Shown here in pieces: positions 23,802 to 32,191 of a stretch of 33,888 nucleotides of DNA. The position numbers were made by a program, and so were the translations under genes. The stretch is from contig NZ_MWIO01000043.1 of assembly GCF_004799035.1 (NCBI RefSeq), forward strand, positions 1 through 33,888, written 5' to 3'. The notes beneath the pieces were generated by a model that did not search any database, was not told where the DNA came from, and saw nothing but the letters and a program-made list of their open reading frames with translations. The DNA is from Rhodanobacter lindaniclasticus (GTDB lineage: Bacteria > Pseudomonadota > Gammaproteobacteria > Xanthomonadales > Rhodanobacteraceae). Position 1 is the stretch's first letter; the number at the start of each line of letters is the position of its first letter.

Positions 23802-25555
23802 CGGGAGAGGCCTTTCGCGACGCGCGCGGCGTCGGCGATTTCGCGGGTGCGCAACGCCTCCGCTGCATTCAACCCGTACAGTTCGAACACCGGCAGATCA
23901 ATGTCGTGCTGGGCCTTGGCCGAAGCCGCTCCGATCAGCCGTTCGCGCATGGGCTCGCCGACATCGCTCCAGTGCGGAACACGGATGCGACGCAGGTATT
24001 GCGCCTGGAAACGCAGGAACCCGCCGGCCATACGTGTGCAATAAGTCGCTACCGTCATCAGTGTCAGCGATGAGCGAAGTACCGTTTGCAGCGCCCGTAG
24101 GTCCCACTCGTCGGAAGTGATGAAGTAAAGATTGTGGTGCGGGTAGTACCGGCCTTCGTCGATGACGAAGACTCCTTCGCCCTTGATGTCGGGCACCAGT
24201 AGCTTGGGTGTTTCCAACAGCCCGGGCTGGATGCGGTCGATGGTGCGATACCACCCGTCCGGGTTGCGCTGGGCGACATGGCGACGGGCCACGCTGTTCC
24301 GGTGCTCATGCAAGTAGCGCCTGAATCGCGGGAATGAGTCCAGCGGAACGAGTTGCCCCGATGGATCGAACGGATTCAGTACGCCTTTGCCGCCCCAGCG
24401 GATGCCGCCATCCACGAGGTCTCGTGCCATCACTAGGGGAAGCTTGCGGTCGGGCTCCACCGGCAGGCCTTCCAAGCTACCGATGAATACGCGGTCGCAA
24501 CCGGTGGCCACGCCGATGCCGACCTTGCAGCCGGCCTGTTCGAGTGTGGGGAACGCGTGCTCGATGCGCCGCAGTAGCACCAGACGCGGAATGTCGTCTA
24601 GCAGGAGTGGGGCCGACCCTACGGCATCCAGTGAGAACTCGACTATGGTGCCAGGTTCGCTGCTGCCATCGAGTAATGCCTCGACCAGCGCAGGCAGTGG
24701 TTGCGCTGCCACCGCCTCGGCGTCGGCGGCGCGGGTTAGTCGGCTGGTTTCCGATTCGGAGGGCGCGTGCTGCAATACGGTAATGGCGGGGTAGGCGATC
24801 ACATCCGAGTGGAAGGCTGACGCGCCTTCCATGTCGACGAAGTACTTCAACCAGTAGCCACGCGTGATCTTTTCGCGGAGCGGCCCACCGTAGCGGTTCT
24901 TCAGCCAGCGGTTGGCGCAGATGTAGCCGAGGACACCGCCGACGGCCAGCAGGTCCAGAGCGCGTTCGAAAAATGGCACGTACAGGTCGGCGCGATCATA
25001 AAGCGTGCGGAAGCGACGGCGGTACTCGTTCAGCAGCGCGGCCGGGATGCGTTCCTGCCGCACGTAGGGCGGGTTGCCCACCACGACGTCGAAACTGCCC
25101 TCGATGCGCGACAACAGGAAGTCGTCGCGGATCAGCCATGATTTGCACAGAGCGGCGGCATCGTCGGCGTTTACACCGTGTCCGACAAGTTGGGTCTGCA
25201 GTTTTCTCGCTGTCAGATCGAATGTGGCCGCATGCAATTCCACCCCCGTGATTGCACCGCGCAACTTCGCAAGCGCTGATTCCGGCGATCCACCCTCGTT
25301 GATGAATGCTGCCCACAGGCGATCCGCAGCACAGAGTAGGAAGTCTCCCGCGCCGAACGAGGGTTCCAGCAAGCGCATTCCATGCAGAGGGCGGTCGCTA
25401 CGGTAGCCGCAGAGATCCAGGATGGCGTTGACGACTTCCGGACGAGTGAATACTGCGCCGCGTGCGGTATCCCCCTGTTCGGCCATGCGAGAAATGGCCG
25501 CCTCGATTTCGGGCGCCCTTTCGGTGTGGTCAAACAGGTCGAGCAGGAGGTTCAT
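23798..25555 (-). CDS. N6-adenine DNA methyltransferase of the PaeR7I-type R-M system
   Basis: 585-aa gamma-type adenine methyltransferase that would protect CTCGAG. Seen: the FTRPEVVNAILDLCGY entry block (about 36-51), the SAM motif LEPSFGAGDFL (63-73), the catalytic NPPY (161-164), then the target-recognition half (about 330-560) with YYPHHNLYFITS. The start is uncertain: I prefer the ATG at 25555 (MNLLLDLFDHTE), but an in-frame ATG at 25597 would add 14 residues, and neither has a strong ribosome-binding site. It overlaps the endonuclease start by 4 bases. No separate controller gene is seen. Confidence 0.9.
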   Translation of the reverse strand: MNLLLDLFDHTERAPEIEAAISRMAEQGDTARGAVFTRPEVVNAILDLCGYRSDRPLHGMRLLEPSFGAGDFLLCAADRLWAAFINEGGSPESALAKLRGAITGVELHAATFDLTARKLQTQLVGHGVNADDAAALCKSWLIRDDFLLSRIEGSFDVVVGNPPYVRQERIPAALLNEYRRRFRTLYDRADLYVPFFERALDLLAVGGVLGYICANRWLKNRYGGPLREKITRGYWLKYFVDMEGASAFHSDVIAYPAITVLQHAPSESETSRLTRAADAEAVAAQPLPALVEALLDGSSEPGTIVEFSLDAVGSAPLLLDDIPRLVLLRRIEHAFPTLEQAGCKVGIGVATGCDRVFIGSLEGLPVEPDRKLPLVMARDLVDGGIRWGGKGVLNPFDPSGQLVPLDSFPRFRRYLHEHRNSVARRHVAQRNPDGWYRTIDRIQPGLLETPKLLVPDIKGEGVFVIDEGRYYPHHNLYFITSDEWDLRALQTVLRSSLTLMTVATYCTRMAGGFLRFQAQYLRRIRVPHWSDVGEPMRERLIGAASAKAQHDIDLPVFELYGLNAAEALRTREIADAARVAKGLSR

Positions 25556-25618
25556 GGGGCCATGGTGAAGGGCGACTGCGGAGGTGTCCAGAGCCATGCG
25601 GCGGGCGGCCGCTTCAGC

Positions 25619-26116
25619 CTATTCTGGCCGGTACGCCCACACGGTTTCTTCGCTGCTGACGCTGCGGATGCGGCCCAGGCGGCGGATCAGGTGGTCCACC
25701 GAGCGGGAGCGGGCGAGGGTCATGTCGCCGATGCGCATGACGCTGGCGATTTCCACGGTGGCGGTCTTGCGATCGTCCGCGAGCTCGATCGACTTGATCT
25801 CGTAGTCGTAATCCGGCTCCAGCAGGCCGCCGGTGCGTTCGCTCAGGGTCTTCATGCGGCGCAGGGTACGGGTGAGGTCCGCGCATGCGCCGGCCTTGTC
25901 TTTCGCGCTCGGCGCGCGGGCCGATCCGCGGGCCGTCACGGTGGCCTGGTAGCTGTCGTCCAGCGCGTCGCACAGCGGCTTGGCGTCGAATCGCTGCAGG
26001 GCCTCGATCTGTGCCTGGTAGCTGGCGCGGATCGAGCTTTCGGTCATCCTGCGGCTGATGTCGAAATACCAGATCGCCACGGCGATCACGATGACCACGA
26101 GCACGACTTTCTTCAC
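25619..26116 (-). CDS. Hypothetical single-pass membrane-anchored protein, 165 aa
   Basis: The family is not recognised. The GTG at 26116 is chosen because GGGAGGA lies seven bases upstream. Residues ~3-16 form a hydrophobic segment (VVLVVIVIAVAIWYF), so the protein is probably anchored in the inner membrane with the rest in the periplasm. The remainder is charged, has two cysteines (about residues 48 and 75, possibly a disulfide) and ends in a beta-rich part (SIELADDRKTATVEIAS). It lies 63 bases upstream of the methyltransferase start on the same strand, so it may share transcription with the R-M pair, but nothing ties it to restriction. Confidence 0.75.
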   Translation of the reverse strand: MKKVVLVVIVIAVAIWYFDISRRMTESSIRASYQAQIEALQRFDAKPLCDALDDSYQATVTARGSARAPSAKDKAGACADLTRTLRRMKTLSERTGGLLEPDYDYEIKSIELADDRKTATVEIASVMRIGDMTLARSRSVDHLIRRLGRIRSVSSEETVWAYRPE

Positions 26117-26249
26117 GCGATGTCCTCCCTGACTTGATGGGTCGAGCTGGAACGTTTTGGCGGCAACCGACCTGTTGCCCGTCAGGCGGGCTGACGAAGG
26201 TCTGGTGACACACCCGTTGATCCCCCTGGCGCGCGGAACCGCGTCACCG

Positions 26250-26286
26250 CCCTGTCGCGCATCGTAACTTCCTGCACGCGACAGGG
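26250..26286 (-). terminator. Perfect 10-bp hairpin downstream of the alpha/beta hydrolase
   Basis: CCCTGTCGCG (26250-26259) pairs with CGCGACAGGG (26277-26286) across 17 bases, starting 10 bases after the stop of the minus-strand gene at 26296. No T run follows. It is a likely terminator or transcript end; an operator for the gene at 26116 is a second reading. Confidence 0.5.
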
Positions 26287-26295
26287 CCAGCGGCG

Positions 26296-27738
26296 CTAGC
26301 CGATCACCGGGCCGGGTGCGGGCTTGCGGAAATCCTGCGGCTCCAGGTCGCGGGTGAGGCGGAACACGCCGGCGTGGATCTTGCGCGAGAGCACCACGTC
26401 CAGCACGGTGGTCTGGTGCGGGCCGAGGATGGCGAACAGGTCGTCGCTGGCGATGCTGCGCGCCAGCGCGTGATGCACCAGGCCGCCGAGATCCTGCGGT
26501 GTGACGCTGGCGCCGTAGGGGCGGTGGCTGGGCGTGGCCGGGCGCAGGGTCTTGCGCGAGTGGTCCGGGTGGCTCACGCGGTCCGCACCGGCAAGCAGGG
26601 TGTGGTCGAGATACAGCGTGGCAGTGGCGCGATGGTGGGCGTTGACCTGGCGATCGAGCATGAAGCCCGGCGGCATCCGGTCGGGACTGGCCTGCGGCCC
26701 GGCGGTGAGCAGAAAGCCCGCGCCGGCCAGCGCCTCGCTGCTGTCGTCGCTGATGCGCACGATCAGCTGGCTGCGCGGGTCGTGGATGTGCACGCGGGCG
26801 GGGAACGGGTCCGCCGGTTCCAGTTCCACCCGATGCGCGTCGCGTGCGGCGTTCTCGGCGTCGAAGGCGTCGACCAGTGCCGTGTAGTCGTCGCTGCTGC
26901 GTACCTGCAGGCAGCGCAGGATGTCGGCCACGGTGGCCGGCGCCGCCTCGCGCAGGATGCCGTGTTCGCTGCCCGAGTGGGCCGCGTCGGCCACGATCTT
27001 GAAGGCAAAGCGCGGCCCGCGGGTTACCTGCAGTGCCAGCTCGTCGATGTCGCCGGTATCGCTCTTGCCATCCCATCTCAGCACCGCGTGGCGTGCATTG
27101 AGATTGGCCGCGGCGATGCGTACCACGCCGTCGGAGCCGTCTTCGCCGGTGTAGGGCACCAGGTAGTCGTACAACGCACGGTCCGGGCGATCGCCGGTCA
27201 GCACGAACTGATACTGGCCCGAGGCGGCCGGGTCCGTGCCGTGGATGGTGTCCAGGTTGAGGGCGAGTGAGGCCGGGCTGCCCAGCGTCAGCCAGTCGAG
27301 CAGGCGCTGGCCCGGTTCCACGCCCTGCCACCAGGCCTTCAGTTTGCCGAGCACGCTCTTGCCCAACTGCGCCAGCGCGGAACCAAAGTTCGCCGGCGCC
27401 AGCATCACCAGATGGGTCAGGCGGATGGTGCTGTGGCGTCCGGGTTGCGTGCGCTGCGCGCGCAACCATTCGCGCACCACCGGGCCGCCGAAGGAGTGCG
27501 TCACGCAGGCGAAGCTTGCATCTTGCAGGTGCAGGTCGCGCAGGGCGTGGTCGAAAGCGCGCACCAGGTCGGCCATCGTCACCGCGTCGTCGAAGCTCAC
27601 GTATTCGGACAACCGGATGTCGGCCAGGGTCAGCGCCAGACCGCGGGCAGCGGCGCGCTGCTGCAGGCGCTGCGGCATCTGCCCGTAGGTGGCGGTGCTG
27701 GTGACGCTCCAGCCGTGGACGAAGACGAGGGTGGTCAT
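26296..27738 (-). CDS. Alpha/beta hydrolase (lipase/phospholipase-like) with long C-terminal region
   Basis: 480-aa protein. The first ~270 residues are an alpha/beta hydrolase: LVFVHGWSV (oxyanion-hole HG, about 4-12), the nucleophile elbow VTHSFGGPV (Ser82) and LAPANFGSALAQLGKSVLG typical of lipase-like members. A catalytic His is probably in AAHSGSEHG (about 257-265). The C-terminal ~200 residues contain beta-like stretches (VHIHDPRSQLIVRISDDSSE) that I cannot assign. There is no signal peptide, so it is probably cytoplasmic. It is divergent from the DUF218 gene (133 bases between). The substrate is unknown. Confidence 0.85.
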   Translation of the reverse strand: MTTLVFVHGWSVTSTATYGQMPQRLQQRAAARGLALTLADIRLSEYVSFDDAVTMADLVRAFDHALRDLHLQDASFACVTHSFGGPVVREWLRAQRTQPGRHSTIRLTHLVMLAPANFGSALAQLGKSVLGKLKAWWQGVEPGQRLLDWLTLGSPASLALNLDTIHGTDPAASGQYQFVLTGDRPDRALYDYLVPYTGEDGSDGVVRIAAANLNARHAVLRWDGKSDTGDIDELALQVTRGPRFAFKIVADAAHSGSEHGILREAAPATVADILRCLQVRSSDDYTALVDAFDAENAARDAHRVELEPADPFPARVHIHDPRSQLIVRISDDSSEALAGAGFLLTAGPQASPDRMPPGFMLDRQVNAHHRATATLYLDHTLLAGADRVSHPDHSRKTLRPATPSHRPYGASVTPQDLGGLVHHALARSIASDDLFAILGPHQTTVLDVVLSRKIHAGVFRLTRDLEPQDFRKPAPGPVIG

Positions 27739-27871
27739 GTTGCGCTCGCGGACGGCGCGCGCCGGTCGCGCGCGTCGATCATCCTCGCGCAGTTGGTCCG
27801 GTCACGAAAGCGTGCCTTGCGTGCCACATCGCATCGGGTAACCTGCGAGCCTCCACGCCACTGGCCTCACC

Positions 27872-28627
27872 ATGCTGTTTTCGCTCATCGTCGTGCTCAC
27901 CCTGTTTGCCTGCCTGGCGATCTGGCGCCGCTGGCGCTGGCTGGCCGGCACCTTCGCGGTGCTTGCGGCGCTGCTGCTCGTGCTGGCGGGGAGCGGCGTA
28001 CTGCCCCGGTTGCTGTTGCAGCAGCTGCAGGCTCCGTATGCGCAACGCCCGGCACCGGCGTGGGCGCCGCAGAATGCGATCGTGCTGCTTACCGGCGGTT
28101 CGATCCACGTGCCGCACGACGATGTCGAGCCGGGCATCAGCGCATACGGGCGCATTGCCGAGGTGGCCGTGCTGTACCACGCCTGCCACCAGGCCGCGGT
28201 CGGCTGCAAGCTGCTGGTCAGCGGCGGTGATCCGGAGCACCGGGGTACCGCGCTGGCCGTCTCGTACGCCCGCGTGCTGCGTGGACTCGGCGTGCCGGAC
28301 GAGGATCTGATCCTGGAGTCGCGCAGCAACAACACCTGGCAGAACGCGCAGTTCTCGCGCCCGCTGCTGGCCAAGCTCGACGCGCCGAAGGTGTGGCTGG
28401 TCAGTTCCGCCTGGCACCTGCGCCGCAGCGTGCTGTACTTCGATCACTTCGGCATCGCGGCCACCCCGGTGCGGGCCGATTATCTCCATGCCGAACTGGA
28501 TCCGTGGCCGTCGGCGCAGAACATCGTGCTGACCGACGTGGCCTTGCATGAATACCTTGGCGTGCTGCGTTACCACGTCTACAACGCGATGGGCTGGAAC
28601 GCACCGGCCATGAAGGCCGTGCGGTAG
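27872..28627 (+). CDS. YdcF/SanA/ElyC-type DUF218 membrane protein
   Basis: 251-aa inner-membrane protein. Two hydrophobic helices (about residues 2-17 and 24-46) anchor a DUF218 domain (about 68-245) with AIVLLTGGSIHVP, KLLVSGGDPEH, ESRSNNTWQNAQF and WLVSSAWHLRRSV. This family includes ElyC and SanA of E. coli, linked to envelope and lipid-carrier homeostasis. The catalytic role is not established. The stop codon lies inside a REP-like repeat (28624-28645). It is convergent with the aldehyde dehydrogenase gene. Confidence 0.88.
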   Translation: MLFSLIVVLTLFACLAIWRRWRWLAGTFAVLAALLLVLAGSGVLPRLLLQQLQAPYAQRPAPAWAPQNAIVLLTGGSIHVPHDDVEPGISAYGRIAEVAVLYHACHQAAVGCKLLVSGGDPEHRGTALAVSYARVLRGLGVPDEDLILESRSNNTWQNAQFSRPLLAKLDAPKVWLVSSAWHLRRSVLYFDHFGIAATPVRADYLHAELDPWPSAQNIVLTDVALHEYLGVLRYHVYNAMGWNAPAMKAVR

Positions 28628-28748
28628 GGCGGGCAATGCCCGCCGGTTTCTGTCGCGTCAGTGCGGCGGGCGGTGCCCGCCCTACGCGCAGCGCGATGGG
28701 TAGGGTGGGCACCGCCCGCCGGCTTTTGCCGCGTTCATGCGGCACGCG
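28624..28748. repeat. REP-like repeat cluster (class 2), three units
   Basis: Unit 1 (GTAGGGCGGGCAATGCCCGCC, from 28624), unit 2 inverted (GGCGGTGCCCGCCCTAC, ending 28685) and unit 3 (GTAGGGTGGGCACCGCCCGCC, from 28700). Units 1 and 3, with the ~28 bases after them, form an imperfect ~49-base direct repeat (28624-28672 and 28700-28748). This differs from the class-1 REP at 9571 and 18267. The first unit includes the stop codon of the DUF218 gene. The cluster lies between convergent genes and probably serves as a terminator. Confidence 0.75.
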
Positions 28749-28753
28749 GCGGA

Positions 28754-30184
28754 TCAGGCTTCCCGCATCACCATCAGGCGAATCTCGGTCATGTCCTCGA
28801 TCGCATAGCGCAGGCCTTCGCGGCCCAGGCCGGATCGTTTGATGCCGCCGTAGGGCATGTTGTCGGCGCGGAAACTGGGGATGTCGTTGACGATCACGCC
28901 GCCCTGTTCGAGCTCGTTCCACGCGCGCATCGCGTGGTCGAGGTCGTTGGTGAAGATGCCGGCCTGCAGGCCGTAGTCCGAGTCGTTGACCATCGCGATC
29001 GCCTGGTCGAACTTGTCGAACGGGGCGAGCAGGGCGAACGGGCCGAATGCTTCCATGCGGTTGGCCTTCGCGTCGGCGGGCACGTGCTCCATCAGCGTGG
29101 CGTCGAGCATGTTGCCCTCGCGCTTGCCACCGCAGAGGATCCTGCCGCCGGCCTGTTTCGCTTCCAGGATCCACCCGTGCAGGCGCTCGGCGGCGGCCTC
29201 GTCGATCATCGGGCCGAGGAACACGCTGCTGTCCTTCGGATCGCCGGCCTTGAGCTTCTTCGTCGCAGCGACCAGCTTGCGCTTCAGCGCGTCGTACACG
29301 TCCGCGTGCGCGTAGATGCGCTGCACGCCGATGCAGCTCTGGCCGGACTGGTAGAACGCGCCGAACACCAGCCGCTGCACCACGCGGTCGAGTTGCGGGC
29401 CCTGGTCGGCGTCGACGATGCAGGCGGCGTTGCCGCCCAGTTCCAGCACCACCTTCTTGCGTCCGGCGCGGGCCTTCAGATCCCAGCCGATCTGGCCGCC
29501 GGTGAACGAGAGCAGCTTGAAGCGCTCGTCCTCGACCAGCGGCGCGGCGTGGCTGCCGTCCAGCGGCAGGATGGAGAACGCGCCGCCCGGCAGGTCGGTC
29601 TCAGCCAGCACCTCGCCGATGATCAGTGCGCCGATCGGGGTCTTCTCCGACGGCTTGAGCACGAACGGACATCCCGCCGCGATCGCCGGCGCCACCTTGT
29701 GCGCGACCAGGTTCAACGGAAAATTGAACGGCGTGATGAACGACACCGGCCCCAGCGGCACGCGTTTGGTGTAGCCGTGGTAGCCGTCCAGACGGCTGGC
29801 CAGTTCCAGGTTGATCGCTTCGCCGTTGATGCGCACGGCTTCCTCGGCGGCGATGCGGAACGTCTCGATCAGCCGGGTCACTTCGCCGGCGGCGTCCTTG
29901 ATCGGCTTGCCCGCCTCGATGCACAGCGCCTCGGCCAGCTCGTCGCGGCGTTCGGTGAAGCGTGTCGCGCAGTGTTGCAGCACCGCCTGGCGCGCCCACG
30001 GCTTGTACTCGCGCATCGGGCGAGCGGCTTTCACCGCCGCGGCGATCGCTTTTTCGACCGCCTTCGCATCGGGCACCGCCACCCGGGTGGCGATGCGGCC
30101 GCTGTACTTGTTGCGCACCTCCAGCAGCGTCCGCGACGTCTGCGGACGGTTGGCGAGATAGTAGGGGTAGCTCTTGTTCAACAT
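28754..30184 (-). CDS. NAD(P)-dependent aldehyde dehydrogenase
   Basis: 476-aa aldehyde dehydrogenase that oxidises an aldehyde to the acid or, in related types, to a phosphate ester. Seen: PFNFPLNL with Asn154, LELGGNAA with Glu248, the nucleophile Cys284 in QSGQSCIGVQR, and the C-terminal block PYGGIKRSGLGREG. The complete catalytic set implies an active enzyme. It most resembles the glyceraldehyde-3-phosphate/lactaldehyde dehydrogenase-like branch; the substrate is not determined. The ATG at 30184 gives the normal length; a TTG at 30214 is possible. It lies 81 bases downstream of the methyltransferase gene on the same strand. Confidence 0.92.
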   Translation of the reverse strand: MLNKSYPYYLANRPQTSRTLLEVRNKYSGRIATRVAVPDAKAVEKAIAAAVKAARPMREYKPWARQAVLQHCATRFTERRDELAEALCIEAGKPIKDAAGEVTRLIETFRIAAEEAVRINGEAINLELASRLDGYHGYTKRVPLGPVSFITPFNFPLNLVAHKVAPAIAAGCPFVLKPSEKTPIGALIIGEVLAETDLPGGAFSILPLDGSHAAPLVEDERFKLLSFTGGQIGWDLKARAGRKKVVLELGGNAACIVDADQGPQLDRVVQRLVFGAFYQSGQSCIGVQRIYAHADVYDALKRKLVAATKKLKAGDPKDSSVFLGPMIDEAAAERLHGWILEAKQAGGRILCGGKREGNMLDATLMEHVPADAKANRMEAFGPFALLAPFDKFDQAIAMVNDSDYGLQAGIFTNDLDHAMRAWNELEQGGVIVNDIPSFRADNMPYGGIKRSGLGREGLRYAIEDMTEIRLMVMREA

Positions 30185-30265
30185 GAGTGCTTGCCGGCGG
30201 TTGCGATCCGGCAAGCATAGGGCGCGGCGGTGTTCAGGGGTCGTGAGGCGGGTTGGCGGCGACCG

Positions 30266-31096
30266 TTATCTCCGCTCGATCACGACCTCCAGGTATTCGG
30301 CCGGCAGCACCATGCAGCCGTCGCCCGCGCGGTTGCCCCGGGCGATCAGGGCGAGGATGTCGCGCGTGAGCTCGTCCTGCTTCGTCGCATCGAGCGCGGC
30401 GTAGAGCTTGTTCACCGGGCCGTACCAGGCGCGGAACACCTCCACCCAGTGTTCGGGCGAGCGGTAGCGGAAGGTGAAGTATCGCGGCTCCGCGCGGATC
30501 GTTTTCGCGGCGCGACCGAACAAGGCGTCCAGTCGTGCGCGCGTGCCCCACAGCAGCGGCGACTGCAGGCCGGCGGCGGGCGGCGCGTAGCGGCCGATGA
30601 TCTTGAACAGCTGGCCGATGAAACCGTCCGGTGTCCAGTTTGCGAGGCCGATTTTGCCGCCCGGCCGGCACACCCGCGCCAGCTCTGCGGCTGCCCGCTC
30701 CTGCGCGGGGGTGAACATCACGCCGAAGGTGGACAGCACGACATCGAACGAAGCGTCGGCGAACGGCAGGTCTTCCGCGTCGGCTTCCTGGAAACGGACG
30801 GACAGGCCTTCGGCCTCGGCGCGGGCCCGGCCCGACGCCAGCCAGGTGGCGACGTAATCGGTCGAGACTACTTCGCAGAAGCGCCGTGCCGCCGCGAGGG
30901 TGGCGTTGCCGTTGCCGGCGGCGACATCGAGCACGCGGCTGCCCGCGCGCAGGTCGAGCGCTTCGCAGAGGTTCTCGCCGACGATCTGCAGCGTGGTGCC
31001 GATGGCGGCGTAGTCGCCGGTCGACCACACGGCTTGCTGGCGGGCCTTGATCGCGGCGAGATCGGGAGCGGGCACGGGGGAGGGTACGGCGGACAT
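30266..31096 (-). CDS. Class I SAM-dependent methyltransferase
   Basis: 276-aa Rossmann-fold methyltransferase. Seen: the SAM motif SRVLDVAAGNGN (about residues 53-64), the acidic end of strand 2 in VVSTDY, EADAEDLPF (motif II) and FDVVLSTFGVMFTP (motif III/IV). The layout resembles UbiE/ArsM-like small-molecule methyltransferases; the substrate is unknown. AGGAG lies six bases before the ATG at 31096. It is divergent from the AraC gene at 31184, separated by 87 bases, so it is probably controlled by that regulator. Confidence 0.9.
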   Translation of the reverse strand: MSAVPSPVPAPDLAAIKARQQAVWSTGDYAAIGTTLQIVGENLCEALDLRAGSRVLDVAAGNGNATLAAARRFCEVVSTDYVATWLASGRARAEAEGLSVRFQEADAEDLPFADASFDVVLSTFGVMFTPAQERAAAELARVCRPGGKIGLANWTPDGFIGQLFKIIGRYAPPAAGLQSPLLWGTRARLDALFGRAAKTIRAEPRYFTFRYRSPEHWVEVFRAWYGPVNKLYAALDATKQDELTRDILALIARGNRAGDGCMVLPAEYLEVVIERR

Positions 31097-31183
31097 GGGG
31101 GGACTCCTGCTGGCGGTGGAAAACACGGGAGTAGTATTCGTCCACCCGCACCATCGCACTTTGCCGATTCGCCGGCTTTCTTG

Positions 31184-32158
31184 ATGGACGCTCTTTCCGA
31201 CCTGCTGCAGGTAGTCAAGCTCAACGGGGCGCTGTTCCTGGACTCGCGCTTCACGGCGCCGTGGTGCGTCGAGTCGCGTCCCGCGCACGAATCCGGCGGC
31301 ATCTTCGCGGGCCTCGGCCACATCGTGTTCTTCCATGCGATCACCCACGGCCAATGCCGCGTACGGCTGCGCAGCGGCGGCGAGACCTTGCAGGTGCACG
31401 CGGGAGATCTGCTGCTGTTGCCGCATGACGACGCGCACTGTTTGGGCAGCGATCTGCAGCTTGCCGCGGTGACGTCCGACTCGCTGGTGCAGCCAGCGTC
31501 GCCCGGCGGACTGATGCGCATCGACCACGGCGGCGGCGGCGAGGAGACGCGCTTCATCTGCGGCTTCCTGGCCTGCGAGCCCCACCTGTGCCAGCCGCTG
31601 CTCGATGCGTTGCCGCGCATCCTGCGCGTGCCGCTCACCGGCGGCGCGGGCGGCGGTTGGCTGCTCGACCTGCTGTACCACGCGGCGCACTCGGACAGCG
31701 CACCCGGGCCGGGTTCGGCCAGCGTCAAGGCGAAGCTCGCCGAGCTGCTGTTCCTGGAGGCGATCCGCCGCCACATCGATGCGTTGCCGGCGCATGAGAT
31801 CGGCTGGCTGGCCGGCCTGCGCGATCCGTGGGTGGGCCGTGCGCTCAACGCGCTGCACGAGCGCCCGATGCACGCCTGGAGCGTCGAGGAACTGGGAGCC
31901 CACGCCGGCCTGTCGCGCTCCGCGCTCGCGCAGCGCTTCAACGAACTGATCGGCATGCCGCCCATGCACTACCTCACGCGCTGGCGCCTGCGCCGCGCGG
32001 CCGCCGCCCTGCAGGACACCCGACGTCCCGTCGCCGCGCTGGCCGGTGACTACGGCTACGAATCCGAGGCCGCGTTCAACCGCGCCTTCAAGCGCGAGTT
32101 CGGCATGCCTCCGGCGGCTTGGCGGCGCAAGGGACGACGCTCCGGGGTGACGCTGTAG
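31184..32158 (+). CDS. AraC family regulator with N-terminal cupin domain
   Basis: 324-aa regulator. The N-terminal cupin-like sensing domain (about 1-200) contains FHAITHGQCRVRL and VHAGDLLLLPHDDAH. The C-terminal double helix-turn-helix (about 215-318) shows ELGAHAGLSRSALAQRFNEL and LAGDYGYESEAAFNRAFKRE, both typical of AraC/XylS proteins. It is divergent from the methyltransferase gene, the most likely target. The stop codon lies inside a shared hairpin with the HAD gene (32155-32191). The inducer is unknown. Confidence 0.92.
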   Translation: MDALSDLLQVVKLNGALFLDSRFTAPWCVESRPAHESGGIFAGLGHIVFFHAITHGQCRVRLRSGGETLQVHAGDLLLLPHDDAHCLGSDLQLAAVTSDSLVQPASPGGLMRIDHGGGGEETRFICGFLACEPHLCQPLLDALPRILRVPLTGGAGGGWLLDLLYHAAHSDSAPGPGSASVKAKLAELLFLEAIRRHIDALPAHEIGWLAGLRDPWVGRALNALHERPMHAWSVEELGAHAGLSRSALAQRFNELIGMPPMHYLTRWRLRRAAAALQDTRRPVAALAGDYGYESEAAFNRAFKREFGMPPAAWRRKGRRSGVTL

Positions 32159-32191
32159 CGGCGGGCCACGGCGAAGCAGCGGAGCCGCTAC
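32155..32191. terminator. Hairpin containing both convergent stop codons
   Basis: GTAGCGGC (32155-32162) pairs with GCCGCTAC (32184-32191) over a 21-base loop. The AraC stop TAG (32156-32158) lies in one arm and the HAD stop (32188-32190, minus strand) in the other, symmetrically. This looks like a bidirectional transcript end built into the coding termini. Confidence 0.6.
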
